This document shows, piece by piece, positions 63,275 to 64,000 of a stretch of DNA of 64,000 nt (positions within the stretch are counted from its first letter, which is position 1; each line of letters opens with the position of its first letter). A program made the position numbers and the translations under genes. Source of the DNA: Pegea sp. RAD2-039 (lineage: Eukaryota; Chordata; Thaliacea; Salpida; Salpidae); assembly GCA_034620365.1 (NCBI GenBank), contig JAQGEQ010000126.1, positions 124,001 to 188,000 of the forward strand, read 5' to 3'. The notes under the pieces are model-generated. The model saw only the letters and a program-made list of their open reading frames with translations, did no database searches and was not told the DNA's origin.

Positions 63275-63392
63275 TTTTTTCAATAAGATAATTACGATTT
63301 GGAATCTTTCTGACTCAATCACTGCATCAAAATCTATCAACTCTTTTAAAATTATGTAAAAAAATTATGATTTAGGTAATTTTGTCAAGAAG
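63275..63392 (+). repeat. Dispersed repeat R2, copy 3 (partial)
   Basis: About 115 bp almost identical to 32110-32230 (AATAAGATAATTACGATTTG, CACTGCATCAAAATCTATCA). It ends abruptly after AATTTTGTCAAGAAGTGAAT, without the ATATTGTTTTG block of the other copies. It lies ~160 bp beyond the LINE fragment. Confidence 0.7.
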
Positions 63393-64000
63393 TGAATCAC
63401 ACTTATAACGACACCCTGGGAAGACCATCACTATCCTCTTCTTGGGGACCAGGATAACACTGTTGGGTTCCCTTTCATAATTTGTTAAATGACGTTCAAG
63501 TAACGCTTACAAAATGCTTAAGATCAACGTTTTTGGGCTAGGTTCTTTTCGAATTTTTACCAGATCTCTGCTTGCTATGATTTGTTCAAATGATTTTCAG
63601 AAGTTGATTATAATTGTCAACATATATGAAGACTTTTAATTACGACATATATTGACAAAAAACAAGTGAAAAAAACAAGAATTATTATTTTAGTTGTGAA
63701 TAGGAATAAATCGCAGAATACTCCATGCATACTCATGATTTAATTAACAACAAATATATTTGAGATTTTCTCAAAGAAAGTAAAGCCTTTCATAAAGAAA
63801 TCATCTTATAGACCGATTAGCTGAAATATTTAATGGAAATAATGTGTAAGTAGCATCATAAGGTTTAGATGAAGAAAAGTTATTAAGAAAAAAGATTTAA
63901 ATAGAGCTAGCAAAGATCATCTGCATCTTCATCACACGAGTTTTCAGTAGGAATAGTTTTCTTGATTCTTAGTAAGATTGTTGTTAACCACTCATCTATC
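63393..64000. other. Right edge, nothing recognised
   Basis: A short GC-richer piece (about 63400-63470, ACCCTGGGAAGACCATCACT) could be another repeat fragment. The remainder is AT-rich with no gene supported. Confidence 0.4.

Noticed and set aside
1..64000. CRISPR arrays, operons, bacterial or viral genes
   Set aside because: The tandem repeats present are intronic or coding minisatellites; gene structure is eukaryotic throughout and no viral gene was recognised.

Overview
This is nuclear DNA from an animal, most likely an AT-rich invertebrate. Genes are split by GT-AG introns and the families are metazoan: a CYP4 cytochrome P450, secreted serpins, an IGSF9/Turtle cell-adhesion receptor and an SLF1-like ankyrin protein. 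Degenerate LINE retrotransposons and short dispersed repeats lie between them. Introns are either tiny (about 45-80 bp, often in runs) or very large (3.5 and 8 kb). I cannot name the species from the sequence. All exon models were built by hand from reading frame, splice sites and intron phase. Each of the six full models adds up to an unbroken open reading frame.

Layout. 1-4.7 kb: mostly non-coding, with a LINE tail and two dispersed repeats. 4.7-6.5 kb (+): a CYP4V-like P450 of 503 aa with one intron. 9.2-23.8 kb (-): three serpin genes in the same orientation, transcribed in the order C (20525-23757, 441 aa), B (13498-15657, 518 aa), A (9241-10816, 397 aa), with a decayed LINE between B and C. 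23.9-30.4 kb: AT-rich, no gene found. 30.5-35.1 kb (+): a 15-exon gene of 855 aa whose C-terminal ankyrin part resembles SLF1/ANKRD32. 38.2-60.3 kb (+): a 24-exon IGSF9/Turtle gene, with signal peptide, five Ig domains, two FN3 domains, one membrane helix and a long cytoplasmic tail (about 1342 aa). 61.4-63.1 kb (+): a second decayed LINE of the same clade.

The most interesting system is the serpin cluster. Its members differ in predicted P1 residue: Lys in A, Leu in B, Arg in C. B and C, but not A, carry a separate exon coding for an acidic, tyrosine-rich N-terminal tail. In B this tail has expanded through a 36-bp tandem repeat. Serpin C also has a basic cluster at the predicted start of helix D. 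Acidic Tyr-rich tail, basic helix D and P1 Leu or Arg are the parts of vertebrate heparin cofactor II and antithrombin. This suggests, by inference, an independently built set of exosite-guided, possibly glycosaminoglycan-controlled protease inhibitors. Secondary points are two GC-AG introns in serpin A, possible alternative N- and C-termini of the Turtle gene, and an SLF1-like gene with no visible BRCT region.
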